Of a stretch of 64,000 nucleotides of DNA, positions 9,746-17,790 are shown piece by piece; the stretch's first letter is position 1, and the number at the start of each line of letters is the position of its first letter. Below the pieces are notes generated by a model. It made no database searches. It had not been told where the DNA came from and was given only the letters and a program-made list of their open reading frames with translations. The translations under genes were made by a program, and so were the position numbers. The stretch is taken from the NCBI RefSeq assembly GCF_000165485.1, contig NC_014623.1, forward strand, positions 6,404,893-6,468,892, written 5' to 3'. The stretch is from Stigmatella aurantiaca DW4/3-1 (GTDB lineage: Bacteria; Myxococcota; Myxococcia; Myxococcales; Myxococcaceae).

Positions 9746-11680
9746 ATGTCCCGATTCCTCATCCCCCTGGTGCTGCTGGCACTCGTGAGTGCCGCGAGCG
9801 CCCAGGCTCCCAAGCAACCCCCCAAGCCCCCGGCGCACCACGGAGATCCGGCCGAGCGCGCGGAGCTCATCCGCGCGCACTACACCAAGTACGAGTACCT
9901 CATCCCCATGCGGGATGGGGTGCGGCTGTTCACGGCGCTCTACGTTCCCAACGATGCGAGCCCCGCCAAGCGCTACCCCATCTTGCTCCACCGCACGCCT
10001 TACTCGGTCGCCCCCTATGGCCTGGATCGGTACAAGAAGGCGCTGGGGAGCGCGGTGGCCTTCGAGAAAGAGGGCTTCATCTTCGCCTTCCAGGACGTGC
10101 GGGGCCGGTACATGTCCGAGGGCCAGTTCGTCAACGTGCGTCCGCAACTGCCGGCGAAGCGCGGCGCCAAGGACATCGACGAGAGCACCGACACCTACGA
10201 CACCCTCCAGTGGATGGTGAAGAACATCCCGAATACCAACGAGCGCGTGGGAATGTGGGGCGTGTCGTATCCAGGCTTCTACGCCTCGGCGGGAGCCATC
10301 GACTCTCACCCCTCGCTCAAGGCCGTGTCTCCCCAGGCGCCCATCGCCGACTGGTTCTGGGACGACATGCACCGGCATGGCGCCTTCAACCTGGTGCTGG
10401 CATTCAACTTCTTCTCCTCCTTCGGCAAGCCGCGTCCCCAGCCCATGTCCAATGAAGACTGGGACCGGTTCGACCATGGCACGCCGGATGGCTACCAGTT
10501 CTTCCTGGACATGGGGCCGCTGAGCAACGCGGACGCGCGCTACTTCAAGGACGGCATCCCGTTCTGGAAGGACATCACCGCCCATCCCAACTACGACGAC
10601 TTCTGGAAGTCACGGAACCTCCTGCCCCACCTGCGCAACATCAAGGCGGCGGTCCTGACGGTGGGCGGCTGGTACGACACCGAAGATCTGTATGGCCCCC
10701 TGAGAACCTATGGCGCCATCGAGAAGCAGAACCCGAAGATCTCCAACACGCTGGTCATGGGGCCCTGGTCACACGGCGGGTGGGTCCGTGACGATGGCGC
10801 CTCGCTCGGTGACGCCGATTTCGGCTTCGCGACGAGCACCGGCTACCAAGAGGTGTCGCTGGCCTTCTTCAAGCACCACCTCAAGGACGGCCCGAAGCCG
10901 GAGCTTCCCGAAGCCTGGGTCTTCGAGGGCGGAGCGAACCGCTGGAGAAGCTTCGATGCCTGGCCTCCCAAAAACGTGCGAGAGACGCGGCTCTACTTCC
11001 AGCCCAAGGGCGGCCTGACGTTCAGTCCCCCCACGGGCAAAGAGGCCCTCTTCGACGAGTACGTGAGCGATCCTTCCCGGCCCGTTCCCTTCACCGCGGA
11101 GATCACCCCCCATTGGAGCAAGAACTACATGGCCGAGGACCAGCGCTTTGCCTCGCGCAGGCCGGATGTCCTCGTCTACCAGACCGAGCCTCTCGACAAG
11201 GACCTGACACTCGCCGGCCCCTTGGAGGCGGAACTGTGGGTCTCCACATCGGGCACGGACGCGGACTGGGTGGTGAAGCTCGTCGACGTCAACCCAGGCA
11301 AGATGCCTGGCTGGACGAAGCGGGACGACGAGGAGGGCACGCGCAACCGGGGCGGGCAGCAAACCCTGGTGAGGGGCGAGGCCTTTCGCGGCCGGTTCCG
11401 GGAGGACTACGCCACGCCCAAGCCCTTCACCCCCGGCGAGGTGACGAAGGTGCGCTTCGTCATCAACGACGTCTTCCACACCTTCCAGCGGGGACACCGG
11501 GTGATGCTCCAGGTGCAGTCGAGCTGGTTCCCATTCATCGACCGCAACCCACAGACCTTCGTCCCCAACATCTTCGAGGCGAAGGAGGAGGACTTCGTGC
11601 GGGCCACCCACCGCGTGTACCGCTCACCGTCGAACCCGAGCGCCGTCAAAGTGCAGGTGCTGCCCGCGCTGGATGACTGA
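9746..11680 (+). CDS. CocE/NonD family exported hydrolase
   Basis: A 644-residue alpha/beta hydrolase of the X-Pro dipeptidyl-peptidase (S15)/CocE type with a signal peptide (MSRFLIPLVLLALVSAASA, then Q). The N-terminal domain shows MRDGVRLFTALYVP, FQDVRGRY, and the nucleophile elbow G-V-S174-Y-P-G. A mid-region GPWSHGGW is the usual place of the catalytic His. The C-terminal beta-sandwich domain ends with FHTFQRGHRVMLQVQSSWFP. Family members cleave acyl esters, glutaryl amides or proline peptides, and the substrate is not predictable. The gene lies 62 bp after the GGT-like gene on the same strand. The two exported enzymes may be co-transcribed and serve nutrient scavenging (inference). Confidence 0.87.
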   Translation: MSRFLIPLVLLALVSAASAQAPKQPPKPPAHHGDPAERAELIRAHYTKYEYLIPMRDGVRLFTALYVPNDASPAKRYPILLHRTPYSVAPYGLDRYKKALGSAVAFEKEGFIFAFQDVRGRYMSEGQFVNVRPQLPAKRGAKDIDESTDTYDTLQWMVKNIPNTNERVGMWGVSYPGFYASAGAIDSHPSLKAVSPQAPIADWFWDDMHRHGAFNLVLAFNFFSSFGKPRPQPMSNEDWDRFDHGTPDGYQFFLDMGPLSNADARYFKDGIPFWKDITAHPNYDDFWKSRNLLPHLRNIKAAVLTVGGWYDTEDLYGPLRTYGAIEKQNPKISNTLVMGPWSHGGWVRDDGASLGDADFGFATSTGYQEVSLAFFKHHLKDGPKPELPEAWVFEGGANRWRSFDAWPPKNVRETRLYFQPKGGLTFSPPTGKEALFDEYVSDPSRPVPFTAEITPHWSKNYMAEDQRFASRRPDVLVYQTEPLDKDLTLAGPLEAELWVSTSGTDADWVVKLVDVNPGKMPGWTKRDDEEGTRNRGGQQTLVRGEAFRGRFREDYATPKPFTPGEVTKVRFVINDVFHTFQRGHRVMLQVQSSWFPFIDRNPQTFVPNIFEAKEEDFVRATHRVYRSPSNPSAVKVQVLPALDD

Positions 11681-12022
11681 AGCGCAACCGCGGCGTCTTG
11701 GGCCCGCGCCAGCCACCCACCCTGGAGAGGCGGCTCGCGCGCGCCCCTCTTGGTGGGTTGGCGCATTCGCGACTTCCCTCTTTGAAGAAGTGGAAAACCC
11801 TGCAGCCTTGAGAGGAAGGTTTCTTGAACGGCTCGCGACGCACGCGGTCACGCCTCGGCACAGCGCGAAATCCCCAGCCGGTACGCGCCCTTGCAGTCGC
11901 GCGTTCTTATTCTCCAAAAATCTCCTCACCCTGTCGTTTTGCCTCTAGACGCAACTCGGGGCGAGGACCGTACGATAATCACGTAGCCAACTTCGTGGCT
12001 CACGAACGCAGAGGGCGCGTCC
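11681..12022. other. intergenic region, 342 bp
   Basis: No convincing gene. It contains a weak bulged inverted repeat (GCCAGCCACCCACC near 11708 against GGTGGGTTGGC at 11752-11762), possibly a terminator of the CocE-like gene. The right half, from about 11900, is less GC-rich and should hold the promoter of the small gene at 12023. One copy of the GAYGCAAC motif lies at 11948-11955. Confidence 0.4.
11948..11955 (+). repeat. GAYGCAAC motif upstream of first paralogue
   Basis: One GACGCAAC copy 67 bp before the first 97-residue gene. Three further copies precede the second gene. It may be a regulator site; the binding protein is unknown. Confidence 0.3.
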
Positions 12023-12316
12023 ATGTGGATTGAGGCGATTGTCATGCCCCGGGAAGAGCGCACCTCCTCCCGCCGCGCTCCACGCCGTGACCGCCGGGCC
12101 ATCCATCAAGCGGGCTGTGAGGAGAGCCTCCAGTTCCGCGCCGATGTGCTGGACTACCTGCAACACCACAAGCTCATGAGTTCGGTGAAGTGGGTCAGCG
12201 ATCCGGGGTGCCTCCCCTTGGTCACCCTGCTCTGTCAACAGAAGGTGCTGGAGCAGCTGCGCAGGGCTCCCCAGTTTGAAGCGGGTCACTCCGCCCCCCT
12301 CGAGTTGAGCGCCTGA
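12023..12316 (+). CDS. small conserved protein, first of two tandem paralogues
   Basis: A 97-residue protein that I do not recognise. It is clearly a paralogue of the gene 184 bp downstream. They share MWI(E/D)AI(V/I)MPREE at the start, a VLDYL.....LM..V.WVS segment in the middle, and APQFEAG near the end, with equal length. The middle is Arg-rich and predicted soluble, with no signal peptide or membrane segment. Conservation of both ends after duplication argues that it is a real protein. Function unknown. Copies of a short motif lie upstream of both genes, which suggests shared control. Confidence 0.62.
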   Translation: MWIEAIVMPREERTSSRRAPRRDRRAIHQAGCEESLQFRADVLDYLQHHKLMSSVKWVSDPGCLPLVTLLCQQKVLEQLRRAPQFEAGHSAPLELSA

Positions 12317-12405
12317 AGCGGCACTCCTCGTCTAAACCCCGATAGCCCCGAGAGATTGGAACCTCGTCCTCCTCTTTTTACAGAGGTGAGGGGTCATGGC
12401 GTCCA

Positions 12406-12450
12406 GACGCAACCTTTCGGCGGCTGGATGCAACCTTGCGCGGATGCAAC
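12406..12450 (+). repeat. three direct GAYGCAAC repeats upstream of second paralogue
   Basis: GACGCAACCTT at 12406-12416, GATGCAACCTT at 12427-12437 and GATGCAACGCG at 12443-12453. The start-to-start spacings are 21 and 16 bp, 48-95 bp before the second small gene. Spacing near two helical turns suggests a direct-repeat operator or activator site (inference). Confidence 0.4.
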
Positions 12451-12500
12451 GCGGGCGCGTCTTGCTACCTTCCGACCACTGAGAACTGGAAGGTGCCCGG

Positions 12501-12794
12501 ATGTGGATCGACGCGATCATCATGCCCCGCGAGGAGCCCACGCCTTACCGCCCTCCCTTGCGGCCCAACCGCGCGCGCGTCCATGAGAAGGCGCTCCTCG
12601 AGGGCAATCAGTTCCGGAACGCGGTGCTCGACTACTTGCGGTCCCAAGAGCTGATGGACGCGGTCAGATGGGTCAGCGAGCCAGGTTCCCTGCCCATGGT
12701 GACCCTCTGCTGCCAGCAGCAGGTGCTGGACCGGCTCCAACAAGCCCCCCAGTTCGAGGCCGGCCGCTCCCTGGCACTCTCCCTCATTCCGTAA
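12501..12794 (+). CDS. small conserved protein, second of two tandem paralogues
   Basis: A 97-residue protein, the sister of the gene at 12023. It has the same MWIDAIIMPREE opening, VLDYLRSQELMDAVRWVSEPGSLPMVTL in the core, and APQFEAGRS near the end. The linker after the opening motif (Pro/Arg-rich) is the least conserved part. No signal peptide, metal-binding cluster or known domain is visible. It ends about 100 bp before the histidine kinase on the same strand, but whether they share a transcript is unclear. Function unknown. Confidence 0.62.
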   Translation: MWIDAIIMPREEPTPYRPPLRPNRARVHEKALLEGNQFRNAVLDYLRSQELMDAVRWVSEPGSLPMVTLCCQQQVLDRLQQAPQFEAGRSLALSLIP

Positions 12795-12837
12795 GAGAGG
12801 ATGTGAGGGCGAGCCCTACCCGGGCATCTCTCATCTT

Positions 12838-12850
12838 CTCGTATTACGAG
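12838..12850. promoter_or_regulatory. 13-bp palindrome upstream of histidine kinase
   Basis: CTCGTATTACGAG is a perfect palindrome about a central T. It lies 47 bp before the kinase start in a less GC-rich stretch. It could be an operator or a promoter-proximal hairpin; nothing proves binding. Confidence 0.3.
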
Positions 12851-12896
12851 TAGGATTTCTGCTGGGCGGTTTTCGCGCCCGTGAGGATTTCCGCTC

Positions 12897-14246
12897 ATGC
12901 CTCCCTCAGCCCAGGATCTGGAACAGCCGCTGCGGAAGGAGCGGCCGCCGGACCCAGATGGCCCCCTGACACGAACCGGGAACACCGGGCGCCTGCGGGC
13001 CCTGGTCCACGCCCTTCCCGACCTCATCTTCCGCCAGAGCATTGACGGCACCTACCTGGACTTCGTGGTCAGCAAGGCCGACGAGCTGACCGCCTCCGCC
13101 GAGTCCATGGTGGGGGCCAACATCCGTCAGCTCGGACTGCCCTCGCCTCTGATCGACAAGGTGCTCATGCACCTGAGGCGAGCCATCCAGGAGGGCACCG
13201 TCGAGGTGTTCGAGTATGAGCTGCAGGTGCTCCGGGGCCTCCAGCACTACGAGTCACGCATCGTGCGCTGCGGACCGGACGAAGCCGTGTGCATCATCCG
13301 CAACGTCACCGAGCGCAAACAGGCGGAGCAGCGCCTTCTCGATCAAGAGGACGAGCTGCTCCGCCACCGCGCGCACCTGGAGGATCTCGTCCGCCAGCGG
13401 ACCGAAAAGCTGGTCCAGGCCACCCGGGCGCTGGAGGAGCGGCAGGCACAGCTCATTCAAGCGGAGAAAATGGCCTCCTTGGGGCAGATGGCAGCGGGGA
13501 TCGCGCACGAGATCAGCAATCCCGTGAGCTACGTGCTCAGCAACCTGGGAGCGCTCACCGAGTACCTCGCGGTTCTCATGCCTCAGCTTCGGATCCAGCA
13601 GGAGTTGCTGGCCTCTCAAGGGCCTGACACTGCCCGGGAGGCCCTGATCGATCGCATGCGCATGCAGTGGGAGCGGGAGGACACGAAGTCCATTCTCGAG
13701 GACATGCCCGAGCTGCTCCAGGAGTCCCTCGTGGGTGCCCGGCGCATCCAGGAGATCGTCCAAACGCTGAGGCTCTTCGCTCGCGAGGACTCCAAGGAGC
13801 CGCAGCTCGCCGACCTGAACGCGGAGCTGGAGTCCACGCTGAAAATGGTGTGGAACCAGCTCAAGTACAAATGCACGGTGAAGCGTGACTTCGGGCCGCT
13901 GCCCCCCCTCCGGTGCCACCCCACCCAGCTCTCCCAGGTCTTCACCAACCTGCTCATCAACGCCGCCCAGGCCATCGAGACGCACGGGGAAATCGCCATC
14001 TCCACCCGCCATGAGAATGGGGAGATCACCGTGCGGATCTCAGATACGGGAAAAGGGATGACGCCCGAGGTCCGCGCCCGGCTCTTCACCCCGTTCTTCA
14101 CCACGAAGCCCCGGGAGCAGGGAACAGGCCTGGGCCTCTCGGTCAGCTACAGCATCATCGCCAGCCACCAAGGCCACATCGAGGTCCAGAGCGCGCTGGG
14201 CCAGGGCACCACCTTCACCATTCGCCTGCCCCTCCTGGCCGAATGA
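12897..14246 (+). CDS. soluble PAS-domain sensor histidine kinase
   Basis: A 449-residue hybrid-free histidine kinase with no membrane helix, so the signal is probably cytoplasmic. A PAS domain covers about 35-145, ending with IIRNVTERKQAEQ. A coiled coil spans about 145-190. The dimerisation/phosphoacceptor helix carries H204 in GIAHEISNPV. The ATPase domain shows the N box (NLLINAAQAI), G1 (ISDTGKGM), F box (FTPFFTTK) and G2 (GTGLGLSVSY). It would autophosphorylate on H204 and pass phosphate to a response regulator, but no regulator gene is adjacent, so it is an orphan kinase. Its closeness to the polyketide locus may be chance. It ends 33 bp from the convergent acyl-CoA dehydrogenase gene. 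Confidence 0.9.
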   Translation: MPPSAQDLEQPLRKERPPDPDGPLTRTGNTGRLRALVHALPDLIFRQSIDGTYLDFVVSKADELTASAESMVGANIRQLGLPSPLIDKVLMHLRRAIQEGTVEVFEYELQVLRGLQHYESRIVRCGPDEAVCIIRNVTERKQAEQRLLDQEDELLRHRAHLEDLVRQRTEKLVQATRALEERQAQLIQAEKMASLGQMAAGIAHEISNPVSYVLSNLGALTEYLAVLMPQLRIQQELLASQGPDTAREALIDRMRMQWEREDTKSILEDMPELLQESLVGARRIQEIVQTLRLFAREDSKEPQLADLNAELESTLKMVWNQLKYKCTVKRDFGPLPPLRCHPTQLSQVFTNLLINAAQAIETHGEIAISTRHENGEITVRISDTGKGMTPEVRARLFTPFFTTKPREQGTGLGLSVSYSIIASHQGHIEVQSALGQGTTFTIRLPLLAE

Positions 14247-14279
14247 GCCGCGCCCGGCTGGCGTGGCCCTCCGGGAGGC

Positions 14280-15368
14280 TCAGCCCTTGGGAGGAGGCGG
14301 CAGCAGGCCCAGCAGGGCCTTGCCGAGAAAATCCTTGATGACGGGTGCGGACCAAGCCATCAGCGGGCCGCTGTGCGCATCCCGGACGTAGCGCTCGATG
14401 GGACGGCTCCGGAGGTAGCCGCTGCCCCCGGCGAGTTCCAGGGCCGAGGTGGCCACCGACAGGGCCGCCTCATTGGCCACCATCTTGGCCTGCATCTGGA
14501 GCATGGGAGCATCGGGCTCACGGCGATCCGTGGCGAGAGCCCCCCGGATGGCCAGGGATCTGGCTGCCTCCAGGCGCGTGCTCATCTCCGCCACGGCGAA
14601 TTGCACCCACTGCATCTGCGCGAGCGCCTTGTTCTCCGGGGGAAGCTTGCGCTCCTGGGCGTAGCCAATGGCGAAGGCCAGCGCCGCCTCGGCCAGGCCA
14701 ATCGAGATCCACGGCAGCCCCATGGCGATGGCATTGGGCTGAGAGGGATCGAGCATCAACCGCCGCGAGTCCGGGAGGAACGTGTCCTGCAAGTGCAGGA
14801 GCTGGCTCCGGGTCGCCCTCATGCCCATCGTGTCCCAGATGTCCTCCACGTGGATGGAGGCATCCTTGTCGATGAGGAAGAAGCCAGGCTGGCCCTCACA
14901 GAGAGCGTTGGTGATGAGGTACTGGGCGTGCTCACACCCGGACACGAAGCGCTTGGCGCCCGAGAGGCGCCAGCCTCCCTCCACCCGGCGCGCCTCCTGG
15001 TACGGCATGAGGAACATGTTGCCGCTGGTGGGCTCGGACAAGGCATTGCCGAACCAGGCCCCGCGGCGGAACTCGGCATCGAAGAAGGCACGCTGTTGCG
15101 GATCCTGCAGCGCCAGGAAGGTGATGCCCGCCCCCTGATGCATCAACCAGAGGGTACCAAAGGAGGCATTCCCTCGGGACAGGAGGCTGACCATCTTGCC
15201 GAAGGTCAGCCACGAGGCGCCCTCCAGCAGCGAGGTATTCAGCGGAGACCGGGAGATGGCCTCCTTTCCCTCGTCGGGAAAAGTGGTGTCCTGGTCATGC
15301 CGGGCCGAATGCTCCGCCAGCAAGGCGCTGATTCGCTCCGCCTCCTTCAGAAGATCTGCTTCCGTCAT
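14280..15368 (-). CDS. acyl-CoA (or acyl-ACP) dehydrogenase, PKS-associated
   Basis: A 362-residue flavoprotein of the acyl-CoA dehydrogenase fold. An N-terminal helical domain is followed by the FAD/substrate core (ALSEPTSGNMF, WRLSGAKRFVSGC) and a C-terminal helical domain ending ELAGGSGYL...ERYVRDAHSG. The usual catalytic Glu segment near this point (IYEGT-like) reads PLMAWS, so the base must lie elsewhere or the enzyme is altered. The gene lies 68 bp downstream of the fatty-acyl-AMP ligase on the same strand and is very likely co-transcribed with it. A reasonable role is to desaturate the starter acyl group after activation, on CoA or on a carrier protein (inference). Confidence 0.8.
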   Translation of the reverse strand: MTEADLLKEAERISALLAEHSARHDQDTTFPDEGKEAISRSPLNTSLLEGASWLTFGKMVSLLSRGNASFGTLWLMHQGAGITFLALQDPQQRAFFDAEFRRGAWFGNALSEPTSGNMFLMPYQEARRVEGGWRLSGAKRFVSGCEHAQYLITNALCEGQPGFFLIDKDASIHVEDIWDTMGMRATRSQLLHLQDTFLPDSRRLMLDPSQPNAIAMGLPWISIGLAEAALAFAIGYAQERKLPPENKALAQMQWVQFAVAEMSTRLEAARSLAIRGALATDRREPDAPMLQMQAKMVANEAALSVATSALELAGGSGYLRSRPIERYVRDAHSGPLMAWSAPVIKDFLGKALLGLLPPPPKG

Positions 15369-15436
15369 CTCTTACCTGCCTGGCCGGTGGGGGAACTCCA
15401 AACCCGCGGAAGATGCGCCGCGGGTGCCCCCCCATC

Positions 15437-17311
15437 CTATGCCACCGCGGCAGGATCCGAGGGCAGCTGCGGTCCGGTCCAGACCACGATGGGATCCAGG
15501 CCCCCCTTCAGGAGCAGCTCGCGGCAGACGCGCCGCTGGACCTTGCCACTGGACGTTCTGGGCAACCGGCCGCGAGGCAGCAGGATCAACGAGTGCAGCT
15601 CCAGCCCGTGCGCCTCGGAGAGCGCCCTGCGCACCGACATGCCGGCCTGATCGAACCCATCGTCCGGGAATTCACGCGACACCTCCTGAACCACGACGAC
15701 GCGCTCCTCCCCATCCACATCGATCGACACCGCGCACGACATCAGGAAGTGCTCATTCACGCTGCCCACGGTCAGCTCGATGTCCTCCGGGTAGTGATTC
15801 AAGCCGCGGATGATAATCAGATCGCTGGCGCGGCCCGTGATGAACAGCTCTCCATTGAGCAGGAAGCCCAGATCCCCGGTCCGGTAGCAGAGCCGAGAGT
15901 CCCCATCCGCCAGGGGCGCGCGGAAGCGCTCTTCACTCTCTTGCACACGGTTCCAGTACCCTCCCGTCACGTTTGGGCCGGAGACCCAGATCTCCCCGAC
16001 GTGGCCCTCCTCGGCCTGGACCCGGGTCTCGGGGTGGACGATGGCCAGCTTCTGGCCCACGGCGCTCTTGCCGCAACCCACCAGCACGCGCAGGTCCTGC
16101 GTCTCGCCCTCGGCCGCCTCAACGGCCCGGCCGCGCTCCAGCTCCGAGCGCTTGACGACGAGCTTCACGGGAAGGGCTTCCTTTTGGCCGCCCGCCACGA
16201 ACAGGGTGGCCTCCGCGCAGCCATACGTGGGGTAGAAGGTGTTCTTGCGGAAGCCGCAAGAGGCGAACGCCGCGGAGAAGCTCTCCAGCGTCTCGGTGCG
16301 CACAGGCTCGGCGCCGTTGAACGCCAGCTCCCAGCAGGACAGATCGAGGCGTGCCTTCTCCTCCTCGGACACGGCTTCGACGCAGAACCGGTAGGCGAAA
16401 TCCGGCGCGCCACTCACGGTCAGGCGGTTGCGCGAAATCAGATCCAGCCAGCGGTAGGGGCGCTTCATGAACGACATGGGTGACATCAGGAAGCATGGCA
16501 CGCCGAGGTACATGGGTTGGAGGACGTGGCCGATGAGCCCCATGTCGTGGAATACCGGCAGCCAGCCGCCAATGCGGGTCTTCTCCGACATGCCGAAGCC
16601 CACGGTGATCATTCGCTCGTTGGCGATGATGTTCCCATGGCTGACCATGACCCCCTTGGGCGTGCCCGTCGAACCCGAGGTGTACTGGAGAAACGCCAGA
16701 TCATCTTGGTGAGGGGTGAAGGACGACCAGGCTTCCGCCCCAGGACCCTCTTGGACATCGCTGGCCAGCCATTGCTCGATCCCTGGCAACACCCCAGAGA
16801 TGTCCCTCAGCTTGGTGCGCACCGCGTCCGTGGTGATGACGAACCGGGGGCTGGCATCTTGGGCAATGGAGAAGATCCGGCGGACATTGCGATCATCCGG
16901 GCGGAACGGCGCCCTCGGCGGATAGGCCGGGACGGCAATCACTCCCGCGTAGAGGCAGCCGAAGAAGCCCGCGAGAAAATCCGGCCCCGGGTGGTACAGC
17001 AGCAGCGCGCGCGCCCCTGCCCCGTTGGCGGCCTGGAGTTGAGCAGCCACCGTGCGCGCCTGTCGATCAAGCTCCGCGTACGTCAGGCGCACTTCGCCAT
17101 GGTCGGTCTCGTACGAGTACGCCAGCTGATGGGGCTGCTCGAGGCAGCGCAGGCGCAGCAGCGAGACGAGATCCAACTCGCTGTACAGCGAGGGCACCAC
17201 CTGCAAGGAGCGCGCAGGCGTCACGGCACCTATCAACGATGGCTTCGTGAGTTGCGTCTCCCCAGAGCCCTCTACGGGAAAAAGGGACTGAATCGCGCCT
17301 TGCGTACTCAT
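15437..17311 (-). CDS. fatty-acyl-AMP ligase (FAAL-type starter activation)
   Basis: A 624-residue member of the ANL superfamily. The ATP loop YTSGSTGTPKG begins at Y210. The GGWLPVFHDMGLIGHVLQP region, the KRPYRWLDLISR segment and TVSGAPDFAYRFC are typical of FAALs rather than acyl-CoA ligases. The later motifs YGCAEATLFVAGG, YRTGDLGF and LPRGRLPRTSSGKVQRR are intact. FAALs form acyl-adenylates and hand the acyl group to an ACP instead of CoA. No free-standing ACP is nearby, but a PKS at 61300 begins with an ACP and is a natural partner. The gene leads a two-gene operon with the acyl-CoA dehydrogenase. The start at 17311 is ATG with only a weak ribosome binding site. Confidence 0.9.
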   Translation of the reverse strand: MSTQGAIQSLFPVEGSGETQLTKPSLIGAVTPARSLQVVPSLYSELDLVSLLRLRCLEQPHQLAYSYETDHGEVRLTYAELDRQARTVAAQLQAANGAGARALLLYHPGPDFLAGFFGCLYAGVIAVPAYPPRAPFRPDDRNVRRIFSIAQDASPRFVITTDAVRTKLRDISGVLPGIEQWLASDVQEGPGAEAWSSFTPHQDDLAFLQYTSGSTGTPKGVMVSHGNIIANERMITVGFGMSEKTRIGGWLPVFHDMGLIGHVLQPMYLGVPCFLMSPMSFMKRPYRWLDLISRNRLTVSGAPDFAYRFCVEAVSEEEKARLDLSCWELAFNGAEPVRTETLESFSAAFASCGFRKNTFYPTYGCAEATLFVAGGQKEALPVKLVVKRSELERGRAVEAAEGETQDLRVLVGCGKSAVGQKLAIVHPETRVQAEEGHVGEIWVSGPNVTGGYWNRVQESEERFRAPLADGDSRLCYRTGDLGFLLNGELFITGRASDLIIIRGLNHYPEDIELTVGSVNEHFLMSCAVSIDVDGEERVVVVQEVSREFPDDGFDQAGMSVRRALSEAHGLELHSLILLPRGRLPRTSSGKVQRRVCRELLLKGGLDPIVVWTGPQLPSDPAAVA

Positions 17312-17360
17312 CGCTGTCTTTCTGGGCCTCCCAAGAAGGGGGAAGCCACCTCACCGGGTC

Positions 17361-17412
17361 CGGTTTAAACTCCGCCGTATTCTTTCGATGTAACTAACAC
17401 AGGATTAAACCG
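17361..17412. promoter_or_regulatory. inverted repeat upstream of the FAAL gene
   Basis: CGGTTTAA at 17361-17368 and its exact complement TTAAACCG at 17405-17412 lie in an unusually AT-rich spacer 50-101 bp before the FAAL start. The half-site spacing (44 bp, about four helical turns) would suit a regulator that binds two sites on one face. This is inference; no regulator gene is in view. Confidence 0.3.
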
Positions 17413-17499
17413 ACTTCCAGACAATCGTCTGCTTTTCTATCGAATTAATACACTTTAGATAGAAACTTCCTCCTCAATGCTGATGAAATGTGAGTAGAA

Positions 17500-17779
17500 T
17501 CCTACACAGATCACTCTGCCACCTGCATGATCGTCCGCGAGGAAGCATTCGTGATGCTCCTCGTCGAAGCACGCTTCACGGAGTTCACCAAGAAGCCGAT
17601 CTGCGACACCCGCACGTCCACCGGAGGTCGACGCGTTGGTCAAAACCGCGGTCGCTTCGGGAGGAGCCCACGCGGCCGACCTGGTGGATCACGGTTTCAT
17701 GTACGGCTGGAGCTTCTATGCTCCCGACGGCCACCACTGGGAGGTGTTCTACATGGACCCTGCGGCGGCCAGACAATGA
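17500..17779 (+). pseudogene. VOC (glyoxalase/bleomycin-resistance fold) gene remnant
   Basis: Two pieces of one VOC-family protein lie in different frames. The first reads DHSATCMIVREEAFVMLLVE then ARFTEFTKKPICDTRTST. The second (from about 17623) reads EVDALVKTAVASGG, then DHGFMYGWSFY.PDGHHWEVFYMDP and a stop at 17779. Comparison with the family pattern shows about a dozen residues and the frame lost at the joint near 17620, and the N-terminal part is missing before 17500, where an in-frame TGA occurs. It is therefore a decayed gene. In many bacteria such VOC genes precede SRPBCC genes like the next one, so the pair probably predates the surrounding polyketide genes (inference). Confidence 0.65.
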
Positions 17780-17790
17780 GGGAGCACACC

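Noticed and set aside
11708-11762. Terminator after the CocE-like gene
   Set aside because: The stem is bulged with a loop of about 30 nt and no T tract, so it is only mentioned in the gap entry.
17527-17790. N-terminal extension of the SRPBCC protein
   Set aside because: The first part is VOC-like in this frame but the next part is noise where the true VOC frame is shifted; a good ribosome site precedes ATG 17791.
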